The notes under the pieces were generated by a model. That model made no database searches, was not told the DNA's origin, and saw nothing but the letters and a program-made list of their open reading frames with translations. A program made the position numbers and the translations under genes. DNA of 64,000 nucleotides, taken from NCBI GenBank assembly GCA_963751355.1, contig CAVVVS010000111.1:124001-188000 (forward strand), given 5' to 3'. Shown here piece after piece: positions 27,707 through 36,615 of the stretch. The DNA comes from CAVVVS01 sp963751355 (GTDB lineage Bacteria > Bacteroidota > Ignavibacteria > Ignavibacteriales > Ignavibacteriaceae). Each line of letters begins with the position of its first letter. The stretch's first letter is position 1.

Positions 27707-28867
27707 ATGACAGAAAAATTTAAGTTAGACTCCTCCGTAAAATTTTTTATAACCGTTATCGGACTTACGGTTGTAGTGATGGTCTTACGAGAGTTAAATT
27801 ACATATTTATTCCCTTTATCATCGCATACTTTTTATATTTCCTTTTTAACCCGTTAAATTCCTTTTTGGAAAAGAAAAAATTTCCACAGTTTTCCATTGT
27901 ATTAATTGATATAATTATTACTGCAATTATAATAGGGGGAATTTCTTCTTTTATTATAAATTCATTTCTTCAATTCTCTTCGCAGCTCCCGGTTTATGAA
28001 GATAAGTTAAATAAAATTGTTATCGATTCGGCGATGTCATTGGGAATTAATGAGCCGTTTTTTAAAGAATTTTCAATTCAAAAAATACTTTCCCAAATTG
28101 ATTACCAAATTTTAGCCGGCGGAATATTTACTTCTACGTTTTCTTTCCTGGGTAGTTTTATCTTCGTCTTGTTCTTTTTCATTTTTGTAGTTACAGGTCA
28201 CAGAACAGTTTATGAATCAATTAAGAGAAGGTATGTCAATAAAAAAGTCCAACCCGAATTTCATGAATTAAATAAGAATTATAATCGCAATAAAGAATCG
28301 AAAGATTCCGATCTCGATAAGTTGAGCGGCGATAAAGGGAATAAAGGATCTTACGAAAAAGAAGAAAAGTTAGCATTAACCTTTAAAGCGATTAACGAGC
28401 AAATTCAACGTTATATTATTGTAAAGATAGCCGTCAATCTTTCTGCCGGTATTATTGTTTGGATTTTACTGTCTCTTTTCGGTGTTGACTTCCCAATAAT
28501 CTGGGGGTTATTTACTTTCCTCTTTAATTTCATCCCTACCATAGGTTCGGCAATAGCTTTGGCTTTACCTGCACTAATGGCTTTAATTCAATTCGAATCG
28601 CTGAGTTATGCATTATTAATTGCGCTTGTTTTAGCAGGGGTTCAAACCTTATTCTTTAATTTGATTGAAACTACAATAATGGGCAAACGATTAAATCTCA
28701 ATCCTCTATTAATACTTCTCTCGGTTTTAGTTTGGGGCTATATTTGGGGAATTGTGGGAATGCTTCTGTCGGTACCGCTAACTGCAATAATAAAAATAAT
28801 AATATCCAATTCCGAATCTACAAATTTACAGTTTATAAGTGATTTAATGAGCAAAGATAATAGTTAA
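27707..28867 (+). CDS. AI-2E family (PerM/UPF0118) transporter-like membrane protein
   Basis: Polytopic protein of the AI-2E exporter/PerM superfamily, some members of which export autoinducer-2 or act as ion antiporters. Paired N-terminal helices (FFITVIGLTVVVMVLREL, IFIPFIIAYFLYFLFNPL) are followed by the C-terminal family signature GLFTFLFNFIPTIGSAIA and LVWGYIWGIVGMLLSVPL. The loop at about 170-225 holds a lysine/aspartate-rich insert (NKESKDSDLDKLSGDKGNKG) longer than usual. 386 residues. The substrate cannot be predicted. Confidence 0.88.
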   Translation: MTEKFKLDSSVKFFITVIGLTVVVMVLRELNYIFIPFIIAYFLYFLFNPLNSFLEKKKFPQFSIVLIDIIITAIIIGGISSFIINSFLQFSSQLPVYEDKLNKIVIDSAMSLGINEPFFKEFSIQKILSQIDYQILAGGIFTSTFSFLGSFIFVLFFFIFVVTGHRTVYESIKRRYVNKKVQPEFHELNKNYNRNKESKDSDLDKLSGDKGNKGSYEKEEKLALTFKAINEQIQRYIIVKIAVNLSAGIIVWILLSLFGVDFPIIWGLFTFLFNFIPTIGSAIALALPALMALIQFESLSYALLIALVLAGVQTLFFNLIETTIMGKRLNLNPLLILLSVLVWGYIWGIVGMLLSVPLTAIIKIIISNSESTNLQFISDLMSKDNS

Positions 28868-29495
28868 TTTAACTCAGGCAGATAAACTTATAAGATTATT
28901 CATGAACTATCAAGTTTTTCCACAATATTACTCCCTAAGGAACATGGTGAATTAAGTTTATCAGGCAGTCAAATTTTTACTATTCTACACTCAATAATAA
29001 TCCACTGTGCTAAAGATCAACAAACCAAATAATGTCTTGTTAAAAAAACAAAAATGATATAAGTTTGGGTTGTTTTATTAAAGAGAAATTAATTAAATTG
29101 ATACTTAATATTATCATTAATTAAAATATTGAATTTATCTTTTAAGATCGTTCTTATTATAATCTCATTTAATCATTACTACGTAATAAATCCCGCCCTC
29201 TGATTTATTACTATTTTATCAAACAACATTACGGACCGCGTCACCCAAGCATTAAATTTTTCTACTAATTTCTTCCCGCGGAAATTGATAATTTTTTTCT
29301 AAGACTATACTAAAAACAAGGTTCTTTGTATTAATAATGCTTAGCGGTATTTAATACTTACTACTAAGATTATTTACTTTGAGCTTGCTGTATGGATATG
29401 CTGGATGTAAGAAGTTTACAGATATCGAAAATCTAAAATTCTTCTTAATTCGGCTCAATTGTATTAAAAAATAATCAAAATAATCTTTTGGAACA
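28868..29495. other. Gene-free stretch
   Basis: 628 bp of AT-rich DNA with no credible reading frame. It holds a 10-bp inverted repeat (28881-28890 with 28953-28962, 62 bp apart) and a CCGCGG-centred hairpin (29267-29286). Neither has a terminator tail. Its length leaves room for a non-coding RNA, but nothing identifies one. Confidence 0.4.
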
Positions 29496-29996
29496 ATGAA
29501 TCTAAAACCGTCTGGAACCAGTTGTTTGCCTGCAAGAGAGAATTTGCAGTCCAATGACGCATTTAGGACTCTCAAGGCAAAAAAGAAAATCGGGGAGGGA
29601 ATAACTTGTGAAACGGAAACATTAAGTGGGGCTGCGGGAATAACACCTTATTTGAAGGAAAGTGTGAGTGAAAAATTGGAACGTTCGGGAAAAATGCTCC
29701 TGGAAGCATTGGTTGTATGTTCCGGTGTAACGCTGAGTGCTGCTGCCGATACTCTGGGAGTAGAACTTAAGGACGCAACTATTACTGCAGAAGGTCAAAT
29801 AAAATATATAGAGACTTATTCTATTCGCAATGATACCAATCCGAACTTTCACAATATACATCTTCAATTTGCCCTAGAAACAGGTGCGACTCAAGCAGAA
29901 CTGGAGTGTCTAATTCATCTCGTTGATAGTTATAGAGAGGTTTATATGAAATTAGTCAACTCTTCTGAATTCAAAATTTCGTACCAGTTAAAATAA
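29496..29996 (+). CDS. OsmC/Ohr-like family protein
   Basis: Probable thiol-dependent peroxidase-like or redox protein of the OsmC fold. The two expected cysteines are C75 (LLEALVVCSGVTLSAAADTLG, the helix-start Cys context) and C138 (QAELECLIHLVDSY). The 63-residue spacing matches OsmC. The beta strand ATITAEGQIKYIETY and the IHLQFALETGA segment fit the family fold. The first ~25 residues are poorly conserved and upstream translation signals are weak, so the start is uncertain; a stop codon lies 18 bp upstream. 166 residues. It differs from the canonical OsmC at 53053. Confidence 0.7.
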   Translation: MNLKPSGTSCLPARENLQSNDAFRTLKAKKKIGEGITCETETLSGAAGITPYLKESVSEKLERSGKMLLEALVVCSGVTLSAAADTLGVELKDATITAEGQIKYIETYSIRNDTNPNFHNIHLQFALETGATQAELECLIHLVDSYREVYMKLVNSSEFKISYQLK

Positions 29997-30121
29997 TATT
30001 TTGTTTACCCGATTAAAAACTGTACGAGATGTAAAATTACATCAAAATATAGATTTTGGATAACATCTTGAGTAACTTTATACAGAAGAGTTAAAATATA
30101 AATTTACGAGAGGGGATCTTC

Positions 30122-30751
30122 ATGCCGCAGCCTGAAGAGATAGTAAAAGGTCTTACAAATATAGCTAACGCTTTTATGGGTATTGCTATAATTTGGCATT
30201 TCATTTTCTATTTATTAATCCTGGTATTGTCATTAGGCTGGAGACCTACGAATAGATTATTTTCATCTTTAATCAGTTTACCGTTATTTTCCGTGAGCAT
30301 CTTAGCGTGGGTATCCGGAAATCCGTTTAACGGAATTGTTTTTGGAATGTTTGGACTATTGTTAATAATTCTCGGTCTGAAAAACTCGTTTGAAAAAGTT
30401 AAGTTCCCTCCTTTAACTTACAAAATATTAGCCATTCTAATCATTACTTACGGACTCATTTATCCTCACTTTCTTCAAGAATCATCTTTTCTTCATTATA
30501 TTTTTGTTTCACCGCTTGGTTTAGTTCCCTGCCCAACCTTATCTACGATAATAGGATTTGCAATCCTCTTCTCCGGTTTTTTATCAAAAAGATGGTCGAT
30601 TATACTGATAATTATCGGTTCGTTTTACGGACTGTTCGGAATGTTCAGATTAAATGTATGGTTGGATTCAGGATTATTGCTTGCAAATATAATTCTATTT
30701 ATCCAAATATATTCTATCGGAGGAAAAGATTTAGAACCGCTTAAAGTTTAA
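30122..30751 (+). CDS. Membrane protein resembling DUF6064
   Basis: A 209-residue protein with about six to seven helices. The segment SPLGLVPCPTLSTIIGFAILF matches the conserved PCPT block I associate with DUF6064 membrane proteins, and the N-terminal NAFMGIAIIWHF fits too. GAGAGGGGATC precedes the ATG. It is followed after 11 bp by another membrane protein, so the two form a pair. No function is known. Confidence 0.7.
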   Translation: MPQPEEIVKGLTNIANAFMGIAIIWHFIFYLLILVLSLGWRPTNRLFSSLISLPLFSVSILAWVSGNPFNGIVFGMFGLLLIILGLKNSFEKVKFPPLTYKILAILIITYGLIYPHFLQESSFLHYIFVSPLGLVPCPTLSTIIGFAILFSGFLSKRWSIILIIIGSFYGLFGMFRLNVWLDSGLLLANIILFIQIYSIGGKDLEPLKV

Positions 30752-30762
30752 GGGAGTAATTT

Positions 30763-31416
30763 ATGTTTATCGGACACTTTGGCATTGCGTTCGGAGCTAA
30801 AAAAATAGGAAGAAGACCCTCATTAGGAACTTTATTTTTTGCATCACAATTTATTGATTTAATATTGCCTTTATTTTTATTAATTGGATTGGAAAAAGTA
30901 AAAATAGACCCGGGTAATACTTCAATGACACCTCTCGATTTTACATATTACCCTTACTCCCACAGTCTTGTGTTTGTACTCTTGTGGGGATTACTCTTTG
31001 GAATAGTTTACTATTTAATAAAAAGAAATCTTAAAATTTCAATTATACTTGGATTGCTGGTACTGAGCCATTGGATACTCGATCTGATTGTACACAAGCC
31101 CGATCTGCCGTTGATACCAGGAAGCGATATTAAAGTTGGTTTTGGCTTATGGAACTCGTTTGCATTATCATTTCTGCTGGAAGGAGCCATATTTTTTGCA
31201 GGGATTTATTTTTATATTACCATCACAAAAGCAAAGAATATCACAGGTAGAAACACTCTCTGGAGTCTAATTATTTTTTTATCTATAATCTATTTGATGA
31301 ATAGTTTCGGCTCACCTCCCCCTTCTGTCGAAGCATTTAGTGTTGTCGGATTATCGCAATGGCTGCTGGTTGGGTGGGGATATTGGATAGATCGTAACAG
31401 AATTGTCGCTGCTTAA
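30763..31416 (+). CDS. Membrane-bound hydrolase-like protein (YdjM/DUF457-type)
   Basis: 217 residues with five to six helices and conserved polar residues at the membrane face: MFIGHFGIAFGAKK at the start, YYPYSHSLVFVLLWG, and SHWILDLIVHKPDLPL. The spaced His/Asp residues (H5, the YSHS histidine, the SHW...D...H cluster) are the basis for the family name membrane-bound metal-dependent hydrolase. GGGAG lies before the ATG. It follows the DUF6064-like gene by 11 bp. Enzyme activity is not demonstrated by sequence. Confidence 0.75.
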   Translation: MFIGHFGIAFGAKKIGRRPSLGTLFFASQFIDLILPLFLLIGLEKVKIDPGNTSMTPLDFTYYPYSHSLVFVLLWGLLFGIVYYLIKRNLKISIILGLLVLSHWILDLIVHKPDLPLIPGSDIKVGFGLWNSFALSFLLEGAIFFAGIYFYITITKAKNITGRNTLWSLIIFLSIIYLMNSFGSPPPSVEAFSVVGLSQWLLVGWGYWIDRNRIVAA

Positions 31417-31590
31417 ATAAGTTATTACATAAAAGTATATGATATCTTGTTCCCAGTTGTAACAACTAAATTATTCGTCATACAATTGATAAGTCATTGA
31501 CAATTTTTATGGTAGGGAAATCCGAGTTAGATTTAAGAGGGAATTAAAAATCGGATAAACGGAAAAGTGTATAGTAAATGTTTTTATGAT

Positions 31591-32646
31591 TCAATTCGTA
31601 CCGGTTGTAATTTTCATCTCTTTTTGAAGTCTTGCTTTTATATATTCAAAATATTCCTTCCCTAACGAAACTTCCTGCAAAATATGAACAATATCATCCC
31701 TGGTGATTTTGTCAAAATCCCTTTCCCTGGGAGTTATGCATACTCCACCTAGATCAACAGCAGCCGGGCTTAAAAGAATTTTTTCATTTCCCTCTTTATA
31801 GTAATGCGAAGGTCTGTGCTTTTCACGTAAAAAAATCAATATGCGCCAGCCTGTTTTACTTTCATATTGAACAATTATGTTTAACATTGGTTCTTCGTTA
31901 TTCTTATTATTCAATCCGGCATATATATCATAAAATTTTTCGAAAACAGTTTTTATCATTTTTCTATCTTTCCCATCGATAGATAGGAATTTTCTCAACC
32001 CGTCGTTAATACCGGTTACAGTAATATGTTCATTTTCCATCAGTAATTGTGCGTACCGGTTTTTAGTGGAATAAAATTCATTGTCAATAGGCATAAAAAA
32101 CTTTGTGCCCGCTTGAAAATGTAAATGATCGGGAGCGGATGCACCGCATTTGGACCCGTTATAAAATACGATATAATATTTTGATAAATCCTTACCTAAG
32201 TTTAATAATGTATCGAAAGATAATTTTATCGACTGAGGCAGATGATCAATATGCGGCACTGTGAAGTGTTCAGGAAAAATGGGGAAGGGGTTGCACAGAA
32301 TTAAATATTGGTCCCCGTATAAAATCCCATTTTGTTCTTTGGGTAAATTTTCGTAACAGAGGAAACAAACTCTTTCCCTAATGGATTTATTATCAACTTT
32401 TGCCGAACTTGAAATAATTCTGCCTGGATTAAATTGTACTTTTATTTCAAATTCGTCAAACTCAAATGTTTTCAGCTTTACTGACTGAAGCGACTTATAA
32501 CCGGCAGCTAACTGCTTCCAGTTACTCTTTTGTTGTTCCAACAATGCTTTTGCCGCATTGGCAAACGCACCGGTTTTTTCATAATCTTTTATATCTAAGT
32601 TATTAAAAAATATATCTTTCGGTAATTTGTTTATTCTTAAATTCAT
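31591..32646 (-). CDS. DUF4922 protein with a HIT/GDP-hexose-phosphorylase-like histidine motif
   Basis: 351-residue cytoplasmic protein of family DUF4922. The core reads LCNPFPIFPEHFTVPHIDHLPQS, then YNGSKCGASAPDHLHFQAG, with H174-L-H176-F-Q178. The HxHxQ triad is that of the GalT/Ap4A-phosphorylase/GDP-hexose-phosphorylase branch of the HIT superfamily, in which the second His is the nucleophile. I infer a nucleotidyl-transfer or phosphorylase activity on a nucleotide or sugar nucleotide. It ends an operon with a GT2 glycosyltransferase 20 bp upstream, which suggests a link to sugar-nucleotide metabolism. The exact substrate is unknown. Confidence 0.75.
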   Translation of the reverse strand: MNLRINKLPKDIFFNNLDIKDYEKTGAFANAAKALLEQQKSNWKQLAAGYKSLQSVKLKTFEFDEFEIKVQFNPGRIISSSAKVDNKSIRERVCFLCYENLPKEQNGILYGDQYLILCNPFPIFPEHFTVPHIDHLPQSIKLSFDTLLNLGKDLSKYYIVFYNGSKCGASAPDHLHFQAGTKFFMPIDNEFYSTKNRYAQLLMENEHITVTGINDGLRKFLSIDGKDRKMIKTVFEKFYDIYAGLNNKNNEEPMLNIIVQYESKTGWRILIFLREKHRPSHYYKEGNEKILLSPAAVDLGGVCITPRERDFDKITRDDIVHILQEVSLGKEYFEYIKARLQKEMKITTGTN

Positions 32647-32666
32647 ATAATAAAATTATAATATTC

Positions 32667-34127
32667 TCATTTTTTCAGCGAATCAATCCTTTGCCTGGCG
32701 AGAATTTCAATAGTTCTAATTCTATCCTTATAGAGATTGTTTGCATTTTGTTTCTCAACGGAAAGTGCTGAATCGGAATTCCCTTCCCACCGCCGGCATA
32801 TGTAAAGCGGTTCATATATCCTTCCGATTTGATACTTTCGCGATATGGCTAACCCGAGGGCGTAATCTTCACCGTAACTAACATTCGGTAATTTTATTTC
32901 TCTTAGTATTGGGGTGTAAAATGCACGCGGTGCCCCTAACCCATTTATTCTTAGAGCATTATTTCTACCGTTTTCCGGTGTCCATTCCCGGTGGTCAATA
33001 ATTCCCGGCGGAATTTCATTTAAATTAAAATCTGTTAATAGATACGAACCTATTACTGCCGCACATTTTTCATTATGGAAAACGTCCACAATTTTCTGAA
33101 GCGTATTTTCATTTTTGTAAATATCATCGCTATCTAATTGAACGGAATATTTCCCGCAGTTAACGTGATGGACCGCTTCATTCCAGCAACCTCCAATACT
33201 TAGATCTTTTCTTTTTGGGATTAAATGAATTATTCTTTCATCTTCGACTGCAAATTGATCTAATATTTCCGTTGTTCCATCGTCTGAATAATTATCAACA
33301 ACAATCAAATTAAATTTGAAATTTGTAACCTGGCTTAAAACGGATTTAACTGCATCACTTATTGTTTTCACTCTGTTTTTAACCGGGATAATTACCGATG
33401 CTTCAAATTCGAAATCTTCGACTTTTTCTTCAATTAAATCGAATTTTGGTTCGATGTATGCACCTATTTTAATCAGATGTTCAGTTGCTGCCTTTTCCAT
33501 TTCCAGTTGAACATCCCTGTTTTTCGGATTAACATAATCAAAAAGTTTTTCGCCAGATTTGCGAACATCAGTTTCTACTGTACTGTAAAGGAACTCCGGG
33601 ATTCGAATAATAGGATAATTTCTTGATATGCTTAACCGCAAATCATATAAACCCGCATAGTTGTAATCAGTCTGCTGCTGATTTACTGCGTTTTCCAATG
33701 CCTCCTTTTTTAATATCAAAATGGGCCCGAATGAAAAGTCATCTCTTATACTTCCAATTTGATAATCTATCACCGGGTGCTGAATTCTGTTACTTCCCCT
33801 TATCTCGTAATAATCGGAATAAATCAAACCAGCACCGGTAGAATTTCCGACATCGATAAATCTTTCAATTGCATATTGACCGAAATCGATAAGAGTATCA
33901 TGTGTCAAAAATAGGGCATAATCTGTCTTTGTATTATTATTAATTAGCTTCATAGTCGCACTGCCGAAAGGAAATTCGGATGTAAGTACTTCACACTTGT
34001 CAATATTCAATGAGACATCAACTTTATTGAAGAGAAATATTTTTTCAGTTTGTCCGGATAATTTTAATTTTTCAATAGTTTCTAATGTATGTTCGCTACC
34101 GTTATAAGGTAAAAATACTGTTATCAT
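32667..34127 (-). CDS. GT2-family glycosyltransferase with long N-terminal extension
   Basis: Glycosyltransferase of family 2 (GT-A fold). The catalytic domain lies at about 240-440: EASVIIPVKNRVKTISDAVKSVLSQ, LIVVDNYSDDGTTEIL, and the metal-binding LDSDD in YSVQLDSDDIYKNENTL. The first 230 residues resemble a second, degenerate GT-A-like domain (TKTDYALFLTHDTLIDFGQ). The C-terminal part (GEDYALGLAISRKYQIGRI) has the usual acceptor/base region. 486 residues, no membrane helix. It is followed by the DUF4922 gene at 20 bp. Donor and acceptor are unknown. Confidence 0.88.
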   Translation of the reverse strand: MITVFLPYNGSEHTLETIEKLKLSGQTEKIFLFNKVDVSLNIDKCEVLTSEFPFGSATMKLINNNTKTDYALFLTHDTLIDFGQYAIERFIDVGNSTGAGLIYSDYYEIRGSNRIQHPVIDYQIGSIRDDFSFGPILILKKEALENAVNQQQTDYNYAGLYDLRLSISRNYPIIRIPEFLYSTVETDVRKSGEKLFDYVNPKNRDVQLEMEKAATEHLIKIGAYIEPKFDLIEEKVEDFEFEASVIIPVKNRVKTISDAVKSVLSQVTNFKFNLIVVDNYSDDGTTEILDQFAVEDERIIHLIPKRKDLSIGGCWNEAVHHVNCGKYSVQLDSDDIYKNENTLQKIVDVFHNEKCAAVIGSYLLTDFNLNEIPPGIIDHREWTPENGRNNALRINGLGAPRAFYTPILREIKLPNVSYGEDYALGLAISRKYQIGRIYEPLYICRRWEGNSDSALSVEKQNANNLYKDRIRTIEILARQRIDSLKK

Positions 34128-34255
34128 ATTGCTTTTATTTTTATTTAAAAAAGAAAATAATTTTATACAAAGTAACTAAAACTTACAAAATATTTATATA
34201 CGTGTTTTGAGTAAATTCCATGTCAATAATAAATTTTATCAACCCGGCCGATATT

Positions 34256-34678
34256 TTATTTAACCGTGATTCTTTTTGTTGCCAATAATTGATTGCCTGT
34301 AGAGTTCAAGATCATAATTTCATAACTTCCCGGCGCAACATTTTTTAGAGAAGTTGCAACATTAATAATACAAACGAAATTATCCTTGGTATTATTAGCA
34401 TTTTGTAATTTCATTCTTAGTTGATTTTCTTTCTTTTCAATTGTAAAAGTAATTCGTGCATTGGAATATGTGCGGACATCCATCGATGCATATAAAATGT
34501 CGCTTTGTTGATATACAAGCAGATTACTTACGGTTTCCCCGGTAAATTCGGAGGAATTGTTTAATTTTGTCTGTTCCTTGCACGGAGATTGAACTAATGA
34601 ATTAAATACTATCGCTTTAGAGCCTGAGCAAGCTGAAAATGTCAAAGCTAAAAGGGCAAGTAAAAGTAAATTTTTCAT
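34256..34678 (-). CDS. Small lipoprotein of unknown function
   Basis: 140 residues with a clear lipoprotein signal (MKNLLLLALLALTFSACSG, lipobox FSAC). The mature part is a single beta-rich domain ending in ITVK; PGSYEIMILNSTGNQLLATK looks like the last strands of an Ig/FN3-like sandwich. AAGGAGGATTT precedes the ATG, a strong ribosome site. It lies upstream of the GT2/DUF4922 pair, 128 bp before GT2. No recognised family. Confidence 0.75.
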   Translation of the reverse strand: MKNLLLLALLALTFSACSGSKAIVFNSLVQSPCKEQTKLNNSSEFTGETVSNLLVYQQSDILYASMDVRTYSNARITFTIEKKENQLRMKLQNANNTKDNFVCIINVATSLKNVAPGSYEIMILNSTGNQLLATKRITVK

Positions 34679-35113
34679 AAATCCTCCTTAAAAAAATATT
34701 GTGATTCTAAAATACTAAAACATTTAGATATCTTAAATTAAAATCGAAAAACATTGGAATTATTACCTGCTAAGCATATTAAATACAACACACTTTGCAC
34801 AATTTAAATATCTAATTACAACCTCAATCTAGCTTAATTTTAGCAAGATTGACGCTCTCCATGATTATGATTGTACAATCTCATTTACATTTTTGATGAT
34901 TCAAGTCCATTTGGGACATCCTTAAATCACATATTATCGTAAAGTCATGGTTTTGTCAAAACAATCACAAACTTGTTTGAAAATTATTCGTTTAAATTAA
35001 TAGTAATAAGAGATAAGAAAATAAACCAAAGATACGAAGAGAAAGCAGGTTGAAAACCATGAAAAAATTTTCAACCTGCAAAATGATAAAATGTTCTATG
35101 AAAGGAGGACGCT
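34679..35113. other. Divergent intergenic region before the SPW gene
   Basis: 435 bp, AT-rich. Apart from the leader hairpin (35045-35079) and the possible 24-codon leader frame starting at 35059, I see no gene. Promoters for the divergent lipoprotein and SPW gene should lie here. Confidence 0.45.
35045..35079 (+). promoter_or_regulatory. 12-bp-stem hairpin in the leader of the SPW gene
   Basis: GCAGGTTGAAAA (35045-35056) and TTTTCAACCTGC (35068-35079) are perfect complements with an 11-base loop. It ends 34 bp before the SPW start codon and encloses the ATG of a 24-codon frame (35059-35133) that overlaps the SPW start. A regulatory leader is inferred; terminator function is unlikely because no T-run follows. 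Confidence 0.5.
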
Positions 35114-35425
35114 ATGTGGCAAGGATGGTTTAATTTAACAGTTGCAGCTTGGCTGATATTCTCAACTTTTATTAGTGCAATTCGTACACCTGCAAGTATG
35201 ATAGTTGCAAGTATTGTTGCGGTCGTATTCGGATTTTGGTCCGCAGCAGAAAAAAGCTGGCAGGGGACTATAAATGGAATAATCGGTGTGTGGTTATTCT
35301 TAAGCGGTATTTGGTTTGGATTGGCTGCACCTTGGAATTTCTTTATTTCGGGAATTGTAATTGGTGTCATTGCAATCTGGAATATTACAGATAACCACGA
35401 ACACCATGCGGCTCATGCAATGTAA
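35114..35425 (+). CDS. SPW-repeat membrane protein
   Basis: 103 residues with four helices built as two SPW-type repeats: WQGWFNLTVAAWLIFSTF at the start and SWQGTINGIIGVWLFLSG in the second half, the latter followed by APWNFFISGIVIGVIAIWN. The Trp/Asn pattern is that of the SPW-repeat family, small membrane proteins of unknown function. It ends in a His-rich tail (NHEHHAAHAM). AAAGGAGGA is an excellent ribosome site 5 bases from the ATG. Confidence 0.88.
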   Translation: MWQGWFNLTVAAWLIFSTFISAIRTPASMIVASIVAVVFGFWSAAEKSWQGTINGIIGVWLFLSGIWFGLAAPWNFFISGIVIGVIAIWNITDNHEHHAAHAM

Positions 35426-35442
35426 TGTCTTTAATAGAATCT

Positions 35443-35468
35443 CTCTCTCCTAATTAAAGGGGAGAGAG
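35443..35468. terminator. Hairpin between convergent SPW and GT4 genes
   Basis: CTCTCTCC (35443-35450) pairs with GGAGAGAG (35461-35468) around a 10-base loop, 18 bp after the SPW stop and 30 bp after the GT4 stop. There is no long T-run on either side, so it is a probable but not typical bidirectional terminator. Confidence 0.55.
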
Positions 35469-35497
35469 AATTTCATATGCATAATCCATTTTGTTTA

Positions 35498-36607
35498 TCA
35501 TTTAACGGCTGAGTTATATATTTCAATAACTTTGCGCGTTAATATTTCAATATCAAAATTTTCAATTGCTCTTTTCCTGGCTGAGACACCGAATTTTTCT
35601 CTTTGATGCGGTGATGAAATCAGTAATTCTAATTTATCCGTTAAATCTTCCGCATTTTGTTTTTCGAATAAATAGGAAGTTTCACCTTCAACAGCAATGT
35701 CTAATATTCCGTCAGCGCTGGCACAAACGGTTGGCTTTCCCATCGACATGGCTTCGACTAAAGCTATACCAAATGCTTCTGCGTGTGAAGGGAATACAAA
35801 TATATCCATTGATGCAAGTACTTCTGCGGTATCCGATCGAAATCCCGTAAAAATAACATTGTTCAACCCGTAATCCGAGGCTTTTGTTTTTATGCTTTCT
35901 GCATATTTATCTTCTCCACGGCTGGCTTCGCCGACTATCAAAAATTTTAAATTCTCGTGAGTTTGGTTAAGTTTTATGGCTGCGGATAAAAATTCCTCGT
36001 GTCCTTTACCCGGGCTTAACCTTGCCAGCATTCCGATTACCAATTCATCTTTCTTTATAGAATATTCGCTTCTCAATTTTTCCGCGTCAATTTCGGAAGG
36101 GTTAAATTTCCCGGTATCAACTCCGTTGTGAAGTAGTAAAATTTTATCGGCAGTTAAAGGACAAGTATCGAGCAGGTTCTTTTTAATGACATTGCTGATA
36201 GCTAATGCGAACGTTACCCTGTTGTATAAAAATTGATGCAGCTTATCTTTCTTGACGATGAAGGAACCAACCTGTTTTGTAAGAATCAGCGGTTTTTTAT
36301 TCTTAATTATTTTCAAGGCAGGCACAAGAAGCCAGAGATCCTTTGATGCCTGGGTGTGAATTAAATCGTAATTTCCTCTTCTAATAATGGAGGCGGCTTT
36401 TAATGTACTGAAGGGATGGAGATAACCGGAAGCTTTAATGGGATGAATAATCAACCCGATGTTATTTGCTTCCATATGAATCCGGGATTCAGCTATACAT
36501 AATAGTTCGACAGAGATGTTTTGCTTAAGAAGCTGATTAACCGCAGTCAGGGTAAACATCTCCATTCCTCCCCAACTTTTAGACAAACAAGAATAAAGAA
36601 TTTTCAT
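35498..36607 (-). CDS. GT4-family glycosyltransferase
   Basis: GT-B-fold glycosyltransferase of family 4. N-terminal acceptor domain 1 to about 165 starts MKILYSCLSKSWGGMEMFTLT, with the glycine-rich loop. The C-terminal donor domain carries VIGMLARLSPGKGHEEFLSA, FLIVGEASRGEDKY, VIFTGFRSDTAEVLASMDIFVFPS and the E-x7-E motif HAEAFGIALVEAMSMGKP. 369 residues, no signal peptide. Its start is 8 bp after the SpoIID-like stop, so they are co-transcribed. Likely target is a cell-surface glycan or glycolipid; the sugar cannot be told. Confidence 0.9.
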   Translation of the reverse strand: MKILYSCLSKSWGGMEMFTLTAVNQLLKQNISVELLCIAESRIHMEANNIGLIIHPIKASGYLHPFSTLKAASIIRRGNYDLIHTQASKDLWLLVPALKIIKNKKPLILTKQVGSFIVKKDKLHQFLYNRVTFALAISNVIKKNLLDTCPLTADKILLLHNGVDTGKFNPSEIDAEKLRSEYSIKKDELVIGMLARLSPGKGHEEFLSAAIKLNQTHENLKFLIVGEASRGEDKYAESIKTKASDYGLNNVIFTGFRSDTAEVLASMDIFVFPSHAEAFGIALVEAMSMGKPTVCASADGILDIAVEGETSYLFEKQNAEDLTDKLELLISSPHQREKFGVSARKRAIENFDIEILTRKVIEIYNSAVK

Positions 36608-36615
36608 ATTAAGAA

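Noticed and set aside
28881..28962. 10-bp inverted repeat with 62-bp spacing in the gap before the OsmC-like gene
   Set aside because: AT-rich arms with a long spacer are likely by chance; no element boundaries or duplicated target.
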